64,000 nt of DNA from contig CAMCFJ010000008.1 in assembly GCA_945874105.1 (NCBI GenBank), positions 18,487 to 82,486 on the forward strand, written 5' to 3'. Made by a program: the position numbers and the translations under genes. The notes under the pieces were generated by a model that was not told the DNA's origin, searched no databases, and worked only from the letters and a program-made list of their open reading frames with translations. This stretch comes from Candidatus Nitrotoga sp. CP45 (GTDB lineage: Bacteria; Pseudomonadota; Gammaproteobacteria; Burkholderiales; Gallionellaceae). Positions 57,436 through 64,000 of this stretch are shown one piece after another (the stretch's first letter is position 1; each line of letters opens with the position of its first letter).

Positions 57436-58722
57436 TTATTGACTAGCCTTTGATTGATAAACAAGCTGACCATCAACCAGGGTATAGCGCACGTGACCCT
57501 GCAACTCCATACCGATGAATGGCGTATTTTTGCCTTGGCTTTTCAATGCCGCAGGTTCAACCTTCCAGTACATTTCGGGATCGAACACGCACACATCGGC
57601 GGCGGCTCCGACAGACAGATGTCCCGCGTCCAGGCCTAATATGCGCGCAGGCTGTAGTGTAATTTTGGCGAGCCCATCAGCAAGCGCGAGGCGGCTTTGC
57701 CTCGTCCATTTGAGCGCCAGCGGTAGCAGCAATTCCAGTCCGGTCGCGCCTGCTTCGGCCTCGGCAAAAGGCAGTTGTTTGGCATCTTCATCTACTGGCG
57801 TGTGATCGGAACAAATTGCGTCTATTGACCCATCAAGTAAACCGGCTTGTAATGCATCGCGATCGCGCTGACTACGCAACGGTGGTACCAGATGACAGTT
57901 GGCATCAAAGAAACCGATATCCATTTCGGACAGGTGTACATGGTTGGCAGACACATCGCAGGTAAGCGTCAATCCCTGTTGTTTGGCGGCACGCACCAGC
58001 GCCACGCCTTCTGCGCTGGAGATACGGCAGATATGCAGCCGCACGCCGGTCTCTCGCGCCAATTGCAACATGGTGGATAGCGCAATGGTCTCCGCACACG
58101 CCGGAATGGCGGGCAAGCCCAGACGTGTCGCCACTTCGCCATCGTGCGCCACTCCCTCGCGTGTCAGGAAACTATCCTGCGGGCGCAACCAAACACTGAA
58201 ACCAAAGGTGGCGGCGTATTGCATGGCACGCATCAGCACACGAGTGTCAGTCAGCGCAGCATCGGCTTGACTGAAGGCTATGCAACCGGCATCGGCCAGT
58301 TCAGCCATTTCGGTAAGTTCCGCACCTTTCAGCCCGTAGGTCAGCGCGCCGACCGGATAAACATGCGCCTGATTCAATGCGCGGGCGCGATGCTTAAGCA
58401 TCTCTACCAGACCCGGTTCATCCAGCGGCGGATCAGTGTCCGGCGGACATGCCAGTGTCGTGATGCCGCCGGCTACTGCTGCATCCATCTCGGATTCAAG
58501 CGTGGCCTTGTATTCGTAACCCGGTTCGCGCAGACGCGCGGCAAGGTCGATCAACCCAGGGGCAACCACAAGACCTGTCGCATCGATCACCTGTTGCGCC
58601 ACAAAGCCTGCTGGCGCACTGCCAACAGCAGCCACTTTACCAGCCACGATAAATAAATCGCAGAGGCCATCAATCTGGTTTTTTGGATCAATCAAATGTC
58701 CATTCTTAATCTGGATGTTCAT
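57436..58722 (-). CDS. dihydroorotase-like protein PyrC' (probably inactive)
   Basis: 428 residues of the dihydroorotase fold. Active enzymes have DLHVHLREPG; here it is [10 protein letters not shown], so both metal histidines (positions 61 and 63) are lost. The region with the next ligand reads WLRPQDSF instead of a His-containing stretch. SANHVHLSE and SDHTPVDED remain. In Pseudomonas an inactive PyrC' overlaps pyrB and forms a complex with it needed for aspartate carbamoylase; the 4-bp overlap with pyrB here supports the same role. A real dihydroorotase must lie elsewhere. Confidence 0.9.
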   Translation of the reverse strand: MNIQIKNGHLIDPKNQIDGLCDLFIVAGKVAAVGSAPAGFVAQQVIDATGLVVAPGLIDLAARLREPGYEYKATLESEMDAAVAGGITTLACPPDTDPPLDEPGLVEMLKHRARALNQAHVYPVGALTYGLKGAELTEMAELADAGCIAFSQADAALTDTRVLMRAMQYAATFGFSVWLRPQDSFLTREGVAHDGEVATRLGLPAIPACAETIALSTMLQLARETGVRLHICRISSAEGVALVRAAKQQGLTLTCDVSANHVHLSEMDIGFFDANCHLVPPLRSQRDRDALQAGLLDGSIDAICSDHTPVDEDAKQLPFAEAEAGATGLELLLPLALKWTRQSRLALADGLAKITLQPARILGLDAGHLSVGAAADVCVFDPEMYWKVEPAALKSQGKNTPFIGMELQGHVRYTLVDGQLVYQSKASQ

Positions 58723-59675
58723 CGCCCAACTCCCGCCAAAGTGCTCATCACCGCCATGCGTACCGCAATGCCAAAAGTGACTTGTGGCAAGATCACCGAT
58801 TGTGTTCCATCCGCAACGCTGGAATCGATTTCCACACCACGATTCATTGGTCCCGGGTGCATCACGATGGCATCCGTTTTGGCTCGTGCCAATTTTTCCT
58901 GGGTGAGGCCATAGTATTTGAAATATTCTTGTGCGCTGGGCAACACCGCACCCTGCATGCGCTCGTTCTGCAAGCGCAACATCATCACCACATCCACATC
59001 GCGCAAGCCTTGTGCCATGTCGTGATAGACCTGCACTCCGAGTTTATCGACGCAGCTTGGCAATAATGTCTTGGGAGCGATGACGCGAACTTCCGGTACG
59101 CCCAAGGTAGTCAGCGCATGAATTTGCGAACGCGCCACGCGCGAATGCAGGATGTCGCCGATGATAGCCACTCGCAGGTTATGAAATTCTTTCTTGTAAT
59201 GACGGATGGTGAACATATCAAGCAGCGCCTGTGTTGGGTGCGCATGGCGCCCGTCACCGGCATTAATGACATGGATTTCCGGCGCAACGTGTTTGGCGAT
59301 GAGGTGGGCTGCTCCGCTCTGCGAGTGGCGCACCACGAACATGTCAGCGTGCATGGCGCATAAATTATCGACAGTATCAAGCAAGGTCTCGCCTTTACTG
59401 GCGGAGGAAGAACCAATGTTCAAGTTGACTACATCGGCCGAAAGGCGCTTGGCAGCAATCTCAAAAGTAGTACGGGTGCGGGTGCTGTTTTCAAAAAATA
59501 TGTTAAAGATTGACTTGCCGTGCAGCAACGGAAGTTTTTTAATGTCGCGCCCTTCAGCCACGCTCATAAAGGAAGCTGCTGTGTCTAAAATGCCGCGCAG
59601 GATAGGGGCTGGCAACCCCTCGGTAGAGAGTAAGTGCTGTAGTTCGCCGTGTTTATTTAGTTGTGGATTATTCAT
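58719..59675 (-). CDS. pyrB: aspartate carbamoyltransferase catalytic subunit
   Basis: 318 residues. It joins carbamoyl phosphate and aspartate in pyrimidine synthesis. The carbamoyl-phosphate site is [19 protein letters not shown]; the catalytic-chain loop [12 protein letters not shown] and [12 protein letters not shown] are also visible. No pyrI follows; instead pyrC' overlaps by 4 bp. The start overlaps the ruvX stop by 4 bp, so yqgE-ruvX-pyrB-pyrC' is one operon, as in many beta- and gammaproteobacteria. Confidence 0.97.
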   Translation of the reverse strand: MNNPQLNKHGELQHLLSTEGLPAPILRGILDTAASFMSVAEGRDIKKLPLLHGKSIFNIFFENSTRTRTTFEIAAKRLSADVVNLNIGSSSASKGETLLDTVDNLCAMHADMFVVRHSQSGAAHLIAKHVAPEIHVINAGDGRHAHPTQALLDMFTIRHYKKEFHNLRVAIIGDILHSRVARSQIHALTTLGVPEVRVIAPKTLLPSCVDKLGVQVYHDMAQGLRDVDVVMMLRLQNERMQGAVLPSAQEYFKYYGLTQEKLARAKTDAIVMHPGPMNRGVEIDSSVADGTQSVILPQVTFGIAVRMAVMSTLAGVGR

Positions 59676-60130
59676 GCAATTTGTTCTATCGCGGGTTCGT
59701 CAAAGTAGGCTTGCAGAATTTGCTGCGCCGCGACTTGGTCGAGCAGCGGCTTTTGTTTGATGCCACGTATGCCCATCTCAGCCAGCTGCGAACTCGCGGC
59801 AGTGGAAGTATATCGTTCGTCCACTAAAATGGTAGGCAAATTAAAGCGCCCCTTGAGGCGCTGAGCGAAGCGGCGGCATAAGCGGGTTAGTTCGTGCGGC
59901 GTGCCATCGTCATGACAAGGTAATCCCACCACCAGCGCAGATGGCCCCCATTCGCGAATAAGCTCAGCAATGGCAGCGAAGCGCTGTCCATTATGTTCGC
60001 CATGCAAGGTGGTTAATGGCCGCGCAGTGCAAGAGATGGAATTGCCCACCGCCACGCCGATGCGTTTAGTGCCAAAATCGAACCCCAGCAAAATGCCGTG
60101 TACTGTAATAGCAATGCCCTCGTCAGGCAT
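59672..60130 (-). CDS. ruvX: Holliday junction resolvase-like protein RuvX / YqgF
   Basis: 152 residues from the ATG at 60130 ([20 protein letters not shown]). Starts at 60157 and 60139 are also open and would overlap yqgE more deeply. RNase H-like fold with [14 protein letters not shown] (first catalytic Asp), [16 protein letters not shown] and [11 protein letters not shown]. The family processes the 5' end of 16S rRNA in E. coli. The stop overlaps the pyrB start. Confidence 0.93.
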   Translation of the reverse strand: MPDEGIAITVHGILLGFDFGTKRIGVAVGNSISCTARPLTTLHGEHNGQRFAAIAELIREWGPSALVVGLPCHDDGTPHELTRLCRRFAQRLKGRFNLPTILVDERYTSTAASSQLAEMGIRGIKQKPLLDQVAAQQILQAYFDEPAIEQIA

Positions 60131-60683
60131 GTCCCGCATACTCTGAGAGCGATGCATAATTTACTCCTAGCAGCGCCATTGCAGCAGGCAAGCGTTCCTC
60201 TGGAGATAACTCGAATAAAATGTGCTCAGATGCTGGTACGGTGAGCCAGGCATTTTGTGTTAACTCATGCTCTAGTTGCCCCTGTGCCCAGCCGGAATAG
60301 CCCAAGGACAGTAGCAGGTTTTTGGGCTCCAGCCCTGCGCCGACCGCCAGCAGAATATCCCTGGAGGTAGTCAGGCCGAGATTGTCGTTGATGGCCAGAG
60401 TGGATTGCCATTGACCCACTGGTTTATGCAACACAAATCCCCGATCAGTCTGCACCGGCCCACCAAAATATACCGGCATGCTACTTAATTCAAACTTGCC
60501 CATTGGAATTTTAGTTTGATCGAACAGCTCGCCAAGTGTGAGATTGGTCGGGCGGTTCACTATGATGCCCAATGCTCCTTGTTCATTGTGTTCACAAATG
60601 TAAACAAGTGTCTTGGCAAAAGGAGAATCTGCCATGGCTGGCATGGCGATGAGAAAATGATGCCTGAAATCAAGTTGCGACAT
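60123..60683 (-). CDS. yqgE: YqgE/AlgH-family protein
   Basis: 186 residues from the ATG at 60683 ([20 protein letters not shown]). Family signatures: [35 protein letters not shown] and [18 protein letters not shown]. AlgH/YqgE proteins have a solved fold but no firm biochemical role. It is first in the yqgE-ruvX-pyrB-pyrC' operon, overlapping ruvX by 8 bp. Confidence 0.94.
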   Translation of the reverse strand: MSQLDFRHHFLIAMPAMADSPFAKTLVYICEHNEQGALGIIVNRPTNLTLGELFDQTKIPMGKFELSSMPVYFGGPVQTDRGFVLHKPVGQWQSTLAINDNLGLTTSRDILLAVGAGLEPKNLLLSLGYSGWAQGQLEHELTQNAWLTVPASEHILFELSPEERLPAAMALLGVNYASLSEYAGHA

Positions 60684-60770
60684 GGTTCCTATTGTAATCC
60701 ACAAAGCAGCCGCTTAAGTTAAGAGAATTATCGTACCGAGCACAGAGGATAGCCAATCACCTCATGGCCG

Positions 60771-61604
60771 TCAAAGCCCCAGGCGTTTCCATATTTCCAC
60801 CGAGGGAGCAGACTGGTTGAGTGTGTAGAAATGGAGGCCGGGCGCGCCACCAGCGAGCAACCGTTCGCATAGCTGCGTGACCACATCAAGGCCAAATGCC
60901 TGCACGGATTCGTTGTCATCGCCATAGCTTTCCAATATTTTGCGTATCGAGCGCGGAATTTCAGCACCGCATAAATCTGAAAATCGCGCTAACTGCGAGA
61001 ATTTCATGATAGGCATTATGCCGGGCACGATGGGAAGGGTAACGCCCAATTTGCGACACTCATCAACAAAGCGGAAGTAGCCGTCGGCATTATAAAAATA
61101 TTGGGTGATGGCGGAATCTGCCCCGGCCATTACTTTGCGCTTAAAGTTTAATAGGTCGTCGCGCGGCGATTTTGCTTGCGGATGGAATTCTGGGTAGGCT
61201 GCTACCTCGATATGGAAGTGTTCGCCAGTCTCAACACGGATGAATGAGACCAACTCATTGGCATAATGGAATTCGCCAGAAGTGGCCATCCCGGAGGGCA
61301 GGTCTCCACGCAGTGCCACGATGCGCTTGATCCCCATATTTTTGTAGGTGTGCAAAATCGCGCGAATGTTCTCACGTGTAGAGCCGACGCAAGACAAATG
61401 AGGCGCGGCTTCATAGCCATCGGCCTTGATCTGTTGTACCGCTTCCAGGGTGCGCTCACGCGTGGAGCCGCCCGCACCGAAGGTGACCGAGAAGAATGCG
61501 GGCTTGAGTACGGCCAATTGCTTACAAGTGATGGCGAGTTTGTTTGCGCCTTCCGGCGTTTGTGGTGGAAAGAATTCAAAACTGAATGAGTTAGAGTTTG
61601 TCAT
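60771..61604 (-). CDS. metF: 5,10-methylenetetrahydrofolate reductase
   Basis: 277 residues, FAD TIM barrel. It makes 5-methyl-THF for methionine synthesis. SFEFFPPQTPEGANKL (start, with the catalytic Glu), SVTFGAGGSTRERTL, RIVALRGDLPSG and DSAITQYFYNADGYFRFVDEC are family motifs. It is last of the ahcY-4TM protein-metF run, so its message probably lies under the SAH riboswitch at 63485-63565, fitting removal of homocysteine. Confidence 0.96.
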   Translation of the reverse strand: MTNSNSFSFEFFPPQTPEGANKLAITCKQLAVLKPAFFSVTFGAGGSTRERTLEAVQQIKADGYEAAPHLSCVGSTRENIRAILHTYKNMGIKRIVALRGDLPSGMATSGEFHYANELVSFIRVETGEHFHIEVAAYPEFHPQAKSPRDDLLNFKRKVMAGADSAITQYFYNADGYFRFVDECRKLGVTLPIVPGIMPIMKFSQLARFSDLCGAEIPRSIRKILESYGDDNESVQAFGLDVVTQLCERLLAGGAPGLHFYTLNQSAPSVEIWKRLGL

Positions 61605-61625
61605 GATCGATAATCACCGGCCCTG

Positions 61626-61973
61626 CTACGAAATTTTTTGCCGCAGGAGTTGCGAGAGTACAAAGGAGAAGGCGCTATATAACAAAGCCCCCATTACACC
61701 TGCCCAGAAGCCGTTGACTTCGAAACCTTTCAGCACTGAGCCGGCAAACCAGAATAACAAGCCGTTAATGACAAGGATGAACAGGCCAAGCGATAGCACG
61801 GTAACTGGCAGAGTAAGCAGAATCAGCAGGGGCCGCAGAAGCGTATTAATGAGACCCAGTAACAATGCAGCAATTAATGCGGAGATAAAACCATCCACTT
61901 GAATACCTGGCAACAGGTAGGCAACCGCCAGCAGTGCTAACGCATTGAAAATCCAGATCAGCAAGAGACGCAT
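61626..61973 (-). CDS. phage-holin / Mycobact_4TM family membrane protein
   Basis: 115 residues with four hydrophobic segments (about 3-20, 27-45, 53-75, 85-108) and the family stretch IQVDGFISALIAALLLGLIN. This PF04020-like family is widespread and of unknown function; the holin name comes from similarity only. It lies 44 bp after ahcY and 21 bp before metF on the same strand. The same insertion between ahcY and metF occurs in many betaproteobacteria by my recollection. Confidence 0.85.
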   Translation of the reverse strand: MRLLLIWIFNALALLAVAYLLPGIQVDGFISALIAALLLGLINTLLRPLLILLTLPVTVLSLGLFILVINGLLFWFAGSVLKGFEVNGFWAGVMGALLYSAFSFVLSQLLRQKIS

Positions 61974-62017
61974 AAGGTTGCCTTTGATGTTGTTGTCGAG
62001 TGTGTGGAACGCACACG

Positions 62018-63460
62018 TTAGTAGCGATAATGATCCGATTTGTAAGGGCCTTCCTTAGGTACGCCGATGTACGCGGCTTGTTGGTCTGTTAGCGTACTCA
62101 GTTGCGCATTAAGTTTCTTCAATTGCAGTACCGCTACTTTTTCATCCAGATGTTTGGGCAAGGTATACACACCGACCGGATATTTGCCAGTGCCCTTTTC
62201 TGCTTCGCTCCACAGCTCTATCTGGGCGATGGTCTGATTGGCAAATGAGGAACTCATCACATAAGAAGGATGGCCCGTGCCGCAACCCAGATTCACCAAG
62301 CGGCCTTCGGCCAGCAAAATAATGCGCTTGCCGGGTTGGCCGTCTACTGCGGGGAAAATTATGTGATCGACTTGTGGTTTGATGCTATCCCAAGCGTAAG
62401 CCTTAAGCGAGGCAACGTCGATTTCGTTGTCGAAATGGCCAATATTACACACGATGGCCTGATTCTTCATTTTCTTCATATGCTCATGAGTAATCACATG
62501 ATAGTTGCCAGTGCAGGTTACGAAAATGTCGCCATGTTCAGCAGCGTAATCCATGGTCACGACGCGATAACCTTCCATGGCAGCTTGCAGCGCGCAAATC
62601 GGATCAATTTCAGTTACCCAAACTTGGGCAGAGAGTGCGCGCATTGCTTGTGCCGAGCCTTTCCCCACATCCCCATAACCGGCAATAACAGCAACCTTTC
62701 CTGCAATCATTACATCGGTTGCACGTTTAATGCCATCCACTAGCGATTCTCGGCAACCGTACAGGTTGTCAAACTTGGATTTGGTAACTGAATCGTTGAC
62801 GTTAATAGCAGGAAATTTCAGCTCGCCGCGCGTATGCATCTGGTACAGACGATGCACGCCTGTTGTAGTTTCTTCCGTTACTCCTTTAATTGTCGCCAGG
62901 CGTTTGGAATACCAGCCAGGCTGCGAAGCAAGGCGCTGTTTGATTGCGGCATACAGAAAAGTTTCTTCTTCCGAAGTGGGCTTGCTGATAAGCGACGCAT
63001 CTATTTCGGCACGCGCTCCCAGATGCAACAATAAGGTCGCATCGCCGCCATCGTCCAGAATCATGTTGGCATGATTGTCATTAGGCCATTCGAAGATGCG
63101 ATGGGTATATTCCCAATATTCTTCAAGTGATTCGCCTTTGATCGCAAATACCGGTGTACCGCCAACGGCAATGGCTGATGCCGCATGATCCTGGGTGGAA
63201 TATATATTGCAGGAAGCCCATCGTACCTCTGCTCCCAAGGCTTTCAGGGTTTCAATCAACACGGCAGTCTGGATAGTCATGTGCAGCGAACCAGCGATGC
63301 GTGAACCGCGCAACGGTTGGGCGGCTGCATATTCTTCGCGAATCGCCATCAACCCCGGCATTTCAGTTTCGGCAATAGCTATTTCCTTGCGTCCCCAAGG
63401 AGCAAGATTGATGTCGGTAATTTTGTAGTCGGTGAATCCAGCGTTGGTAACGGCGTTCAT
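62018..63460 (-). CDS. ahcY: adenosylhomocysteinase
   Basis: 480 residues. It splits S-adenosylhomocysteine to adenosine and homocysteine with bound NAD. Signatures: [37 protein letters not shown], the NAD site [23 protein letters not shown], and the C-terminal [10 protein letters not shown] with the lysine and tyrosine that touch NAD. Length includes the usual 40-residue bacterial insert. Controlled by the SAH riboswitch in its leader. Confidence 0.98.
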   Translation of the reverse strand: MNAVTNAGFTDYKITDINLAPWGRKEIAIAETEMPGLMAIREEYAAAQPLRGSRIAGSLHMTIQTAVLIETLKALGAEVRWASCNIYSTQDHAASAIAVGGTPVFAIKGESLEEYWEYTHRIFEWPNDNHANMILDDGGDATLLLHLGARAEIDASLISKPTSEEETFLYAAIKQRLASQPGWYSKRLATIKGVTEETTTGVHRLYQMHTRGELKFPAINVNDSVTKSKFDNLYGCRESLVDGIKRATDVMIAGKVAVIAGYGDVGKGSAQAMRALSAQVWVTEIDPICALQAAMEGYRVVTMDYAAEHGDIFVTCTGNYHVITHEHMKKMKNQAIVCNIGHFDNEIDVASLKAYAWDSIKPQVDHIIFPAVDGQPGKRIILLAEGRLVNLGCGTGHPSYVMSSSFANQTIAQIELWSEAEKGTGKYPVGVYTLPKHLDEKVAVLQLKKLNAQLSTLTDQQAAYIGVPKEGPYKSDHYRY

Positions 63461-63484
63461 AATTTCTCTCCATTCAAGTTAATG

Positions 63485-63565
63485 AATGAGCGCCGTTGCT
63501 ACAGAGACACCCCAGTGTTCCAAGCCTGGCCTTGCCTAATGCAAGGTCGCAGCGCCCCTCGGAAC
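63485..63565 (-). promoter_or_regulatory. S-adenosylhomocysteine (SAH) riboswitch
   Basis: On the minus strand, in order: CCGAGGGGCGCTGCGACC, CCAGGCTTGG, GGGGTG and CAACGGCGCTCA, then 22 bp to the ahcY ATG. These match the conserved blocks of the SAH (ahcY) riboswitch: the GAGGxGCGCUGC strand pairs with CGGCGCUC, and CCAGGCUUGG forms the pseudoknot partner. SAH binding turns gene expression on, so ahcY and metF should rise when SAH builds up. Confidence 0.93.
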
Positions 63566-64000
63566 CGGAGAAGATAAAAAATGTTCGATATAACAATCAA
63601 ACAGAATTTTAACACAATCATAGTAGCTGTTTACAACACGGGAAATTGAACCGCTGTTAAACAAAGATGTTGCGACCTCGCCCATGACGAGGTCAAAGAG
63701 GCCAGGATTTCCACCTTCATGTTTTTTCAACCGGCTGTCCATCAAGGCAGCGCCTCATTGAAAAAATGAAAAGTATTTAATGGATGCCAGTTAGAACTCT
63801 ATTGATTTTATTGGGTACGTGATTCCAATGAATAATCTGGGTTCAAAGAGTCAGCGATGAGCGCATCAATTTACGAAGCTTCGTGATGGACAAGCAAGTT
63901 GAAAAATGGCATAAACTTGATCTATATCAAACCGACTTTATATTATCCGCGTAGATTCGCGATAATTCACTGCTCGATTTTTGGCTTCGTAAAAATCCGA
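63566..64000. other. gene-free right edge with probable promoters
   Basis: 435 bp with no convincing gene. A minus frame (63536-63745) overlaps the riboswitch and has no recognisable motif. The first part should hold the ahcY promoter. The right part is AT-rich and carries the FNR box (63917-63930) for a rightward gene beyond the window. Confidence 0.5.
63917..63930 (+). promoter_or_regulatory. FNR/ANR-type box
   Basis: TTGATCTATATCAA is a perfect TTGAT-N4-ATCAA match, the FNR consensus. TAGATT at 63952-63957, about 31 bp from the box centre, is a possible -10 for an FNR-activated (class II) promoter reading right. TATATT at 63939-63944 is an alternative -10, for which the box would repress. 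Confidence 0.65.

Noticed and set aside
63536..63745. 69-codon minus-strand frame upstream of ahcY
   Set aside because: It overlaps the SAH riboswitch and has no motif; the RNA explains the conservation better.

Overview
The window looks like a chromosomal stretch of a betaproteobacterium, probably of the order Nitrosomonadales. A member of the iron-oxidising Gallionellaceae is my best guess, from protein flavour, moderate GC and gene clusters such as rpe-gph-trpE, gmk-rpoZ, pyrB-pyrC', yqgE-ruvX and an ahcY-metF operon under an SAH riboswitch. I cannot confirm the genus without a search. Most of the window is housekeeping DNA.

Region 1-5.5 kb: the end of an efflux operon (TolC-like protein and the first codons of a probable membrane fusion protein) is followed by tRNA-Arg(CCT). 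Next comes a small decayed island on the minus strand. It holds two higB-higA modules, two brnA antitoxins, a frameshifted brnT toxin, a truncated HI1420-type antitoxin and three remnants of a tyrosine integrase C-terminus.

Region 5.5-24.5 kb: nadC; mutY with an AsmA-like gene; an exported ferritin-like protein with a cupredoxin behind a perfect 12-bp inverted repeat; a RAYT transposase remnant; a SufR-like Fe-S regulator; yajQ; ppnP; an arginine cluster (argD-argF-argG); rpsT; a cold-shock gene; an M17 aminopeptidase; thyA-folA; a beta-CASP nuclease; two membrane proteins; and a GAF-GGDEF diguanylate cyclase.

Region 24.5-46 kb: a C11 (clostripain-like) peptidase lies between two copies of a roughly 45-bp dispersed repeat. 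Then come cysK; rplU-rpmA-obgE-proB; an FAD-linked oxidase; priA and hemE, separated by an AT-rich spacer with DnaA-box-like sites; gltBD; gmk-rpoZ; pabB; and rpe-gph.

Region 46-64 kb: trpE without trpGDC; xthA; a small lipoprotein and a DUF4124-glutaredoxin protein; prlC; a three-gene signalling operon (hybrid kinase, receiver, receiver-GAF-GGDEF-EAL); yqgE-ruvX-pyrB-pyrC', in which pyrC' has lost metal ligands; and ahcY-(4TM protein)-metF behind an SAH riboswitch. A perfect FNR-type box lies near the right edge.

The genes mainly serve amino-acid (Arg, Pro, Cys, Glu, Trp, Met cycle), folate/thymidylate, NAD, heme and pyrimidine synthesis. Signalling genes centre on c-di-GMP. The accessory parts most worth a second look are the tRNA-linked TA/integrase graveyard, the repeat-flanked C11 peptidase, the ferritin-like/cupredoxin pair and the signalling operon with a degenerate receiver.
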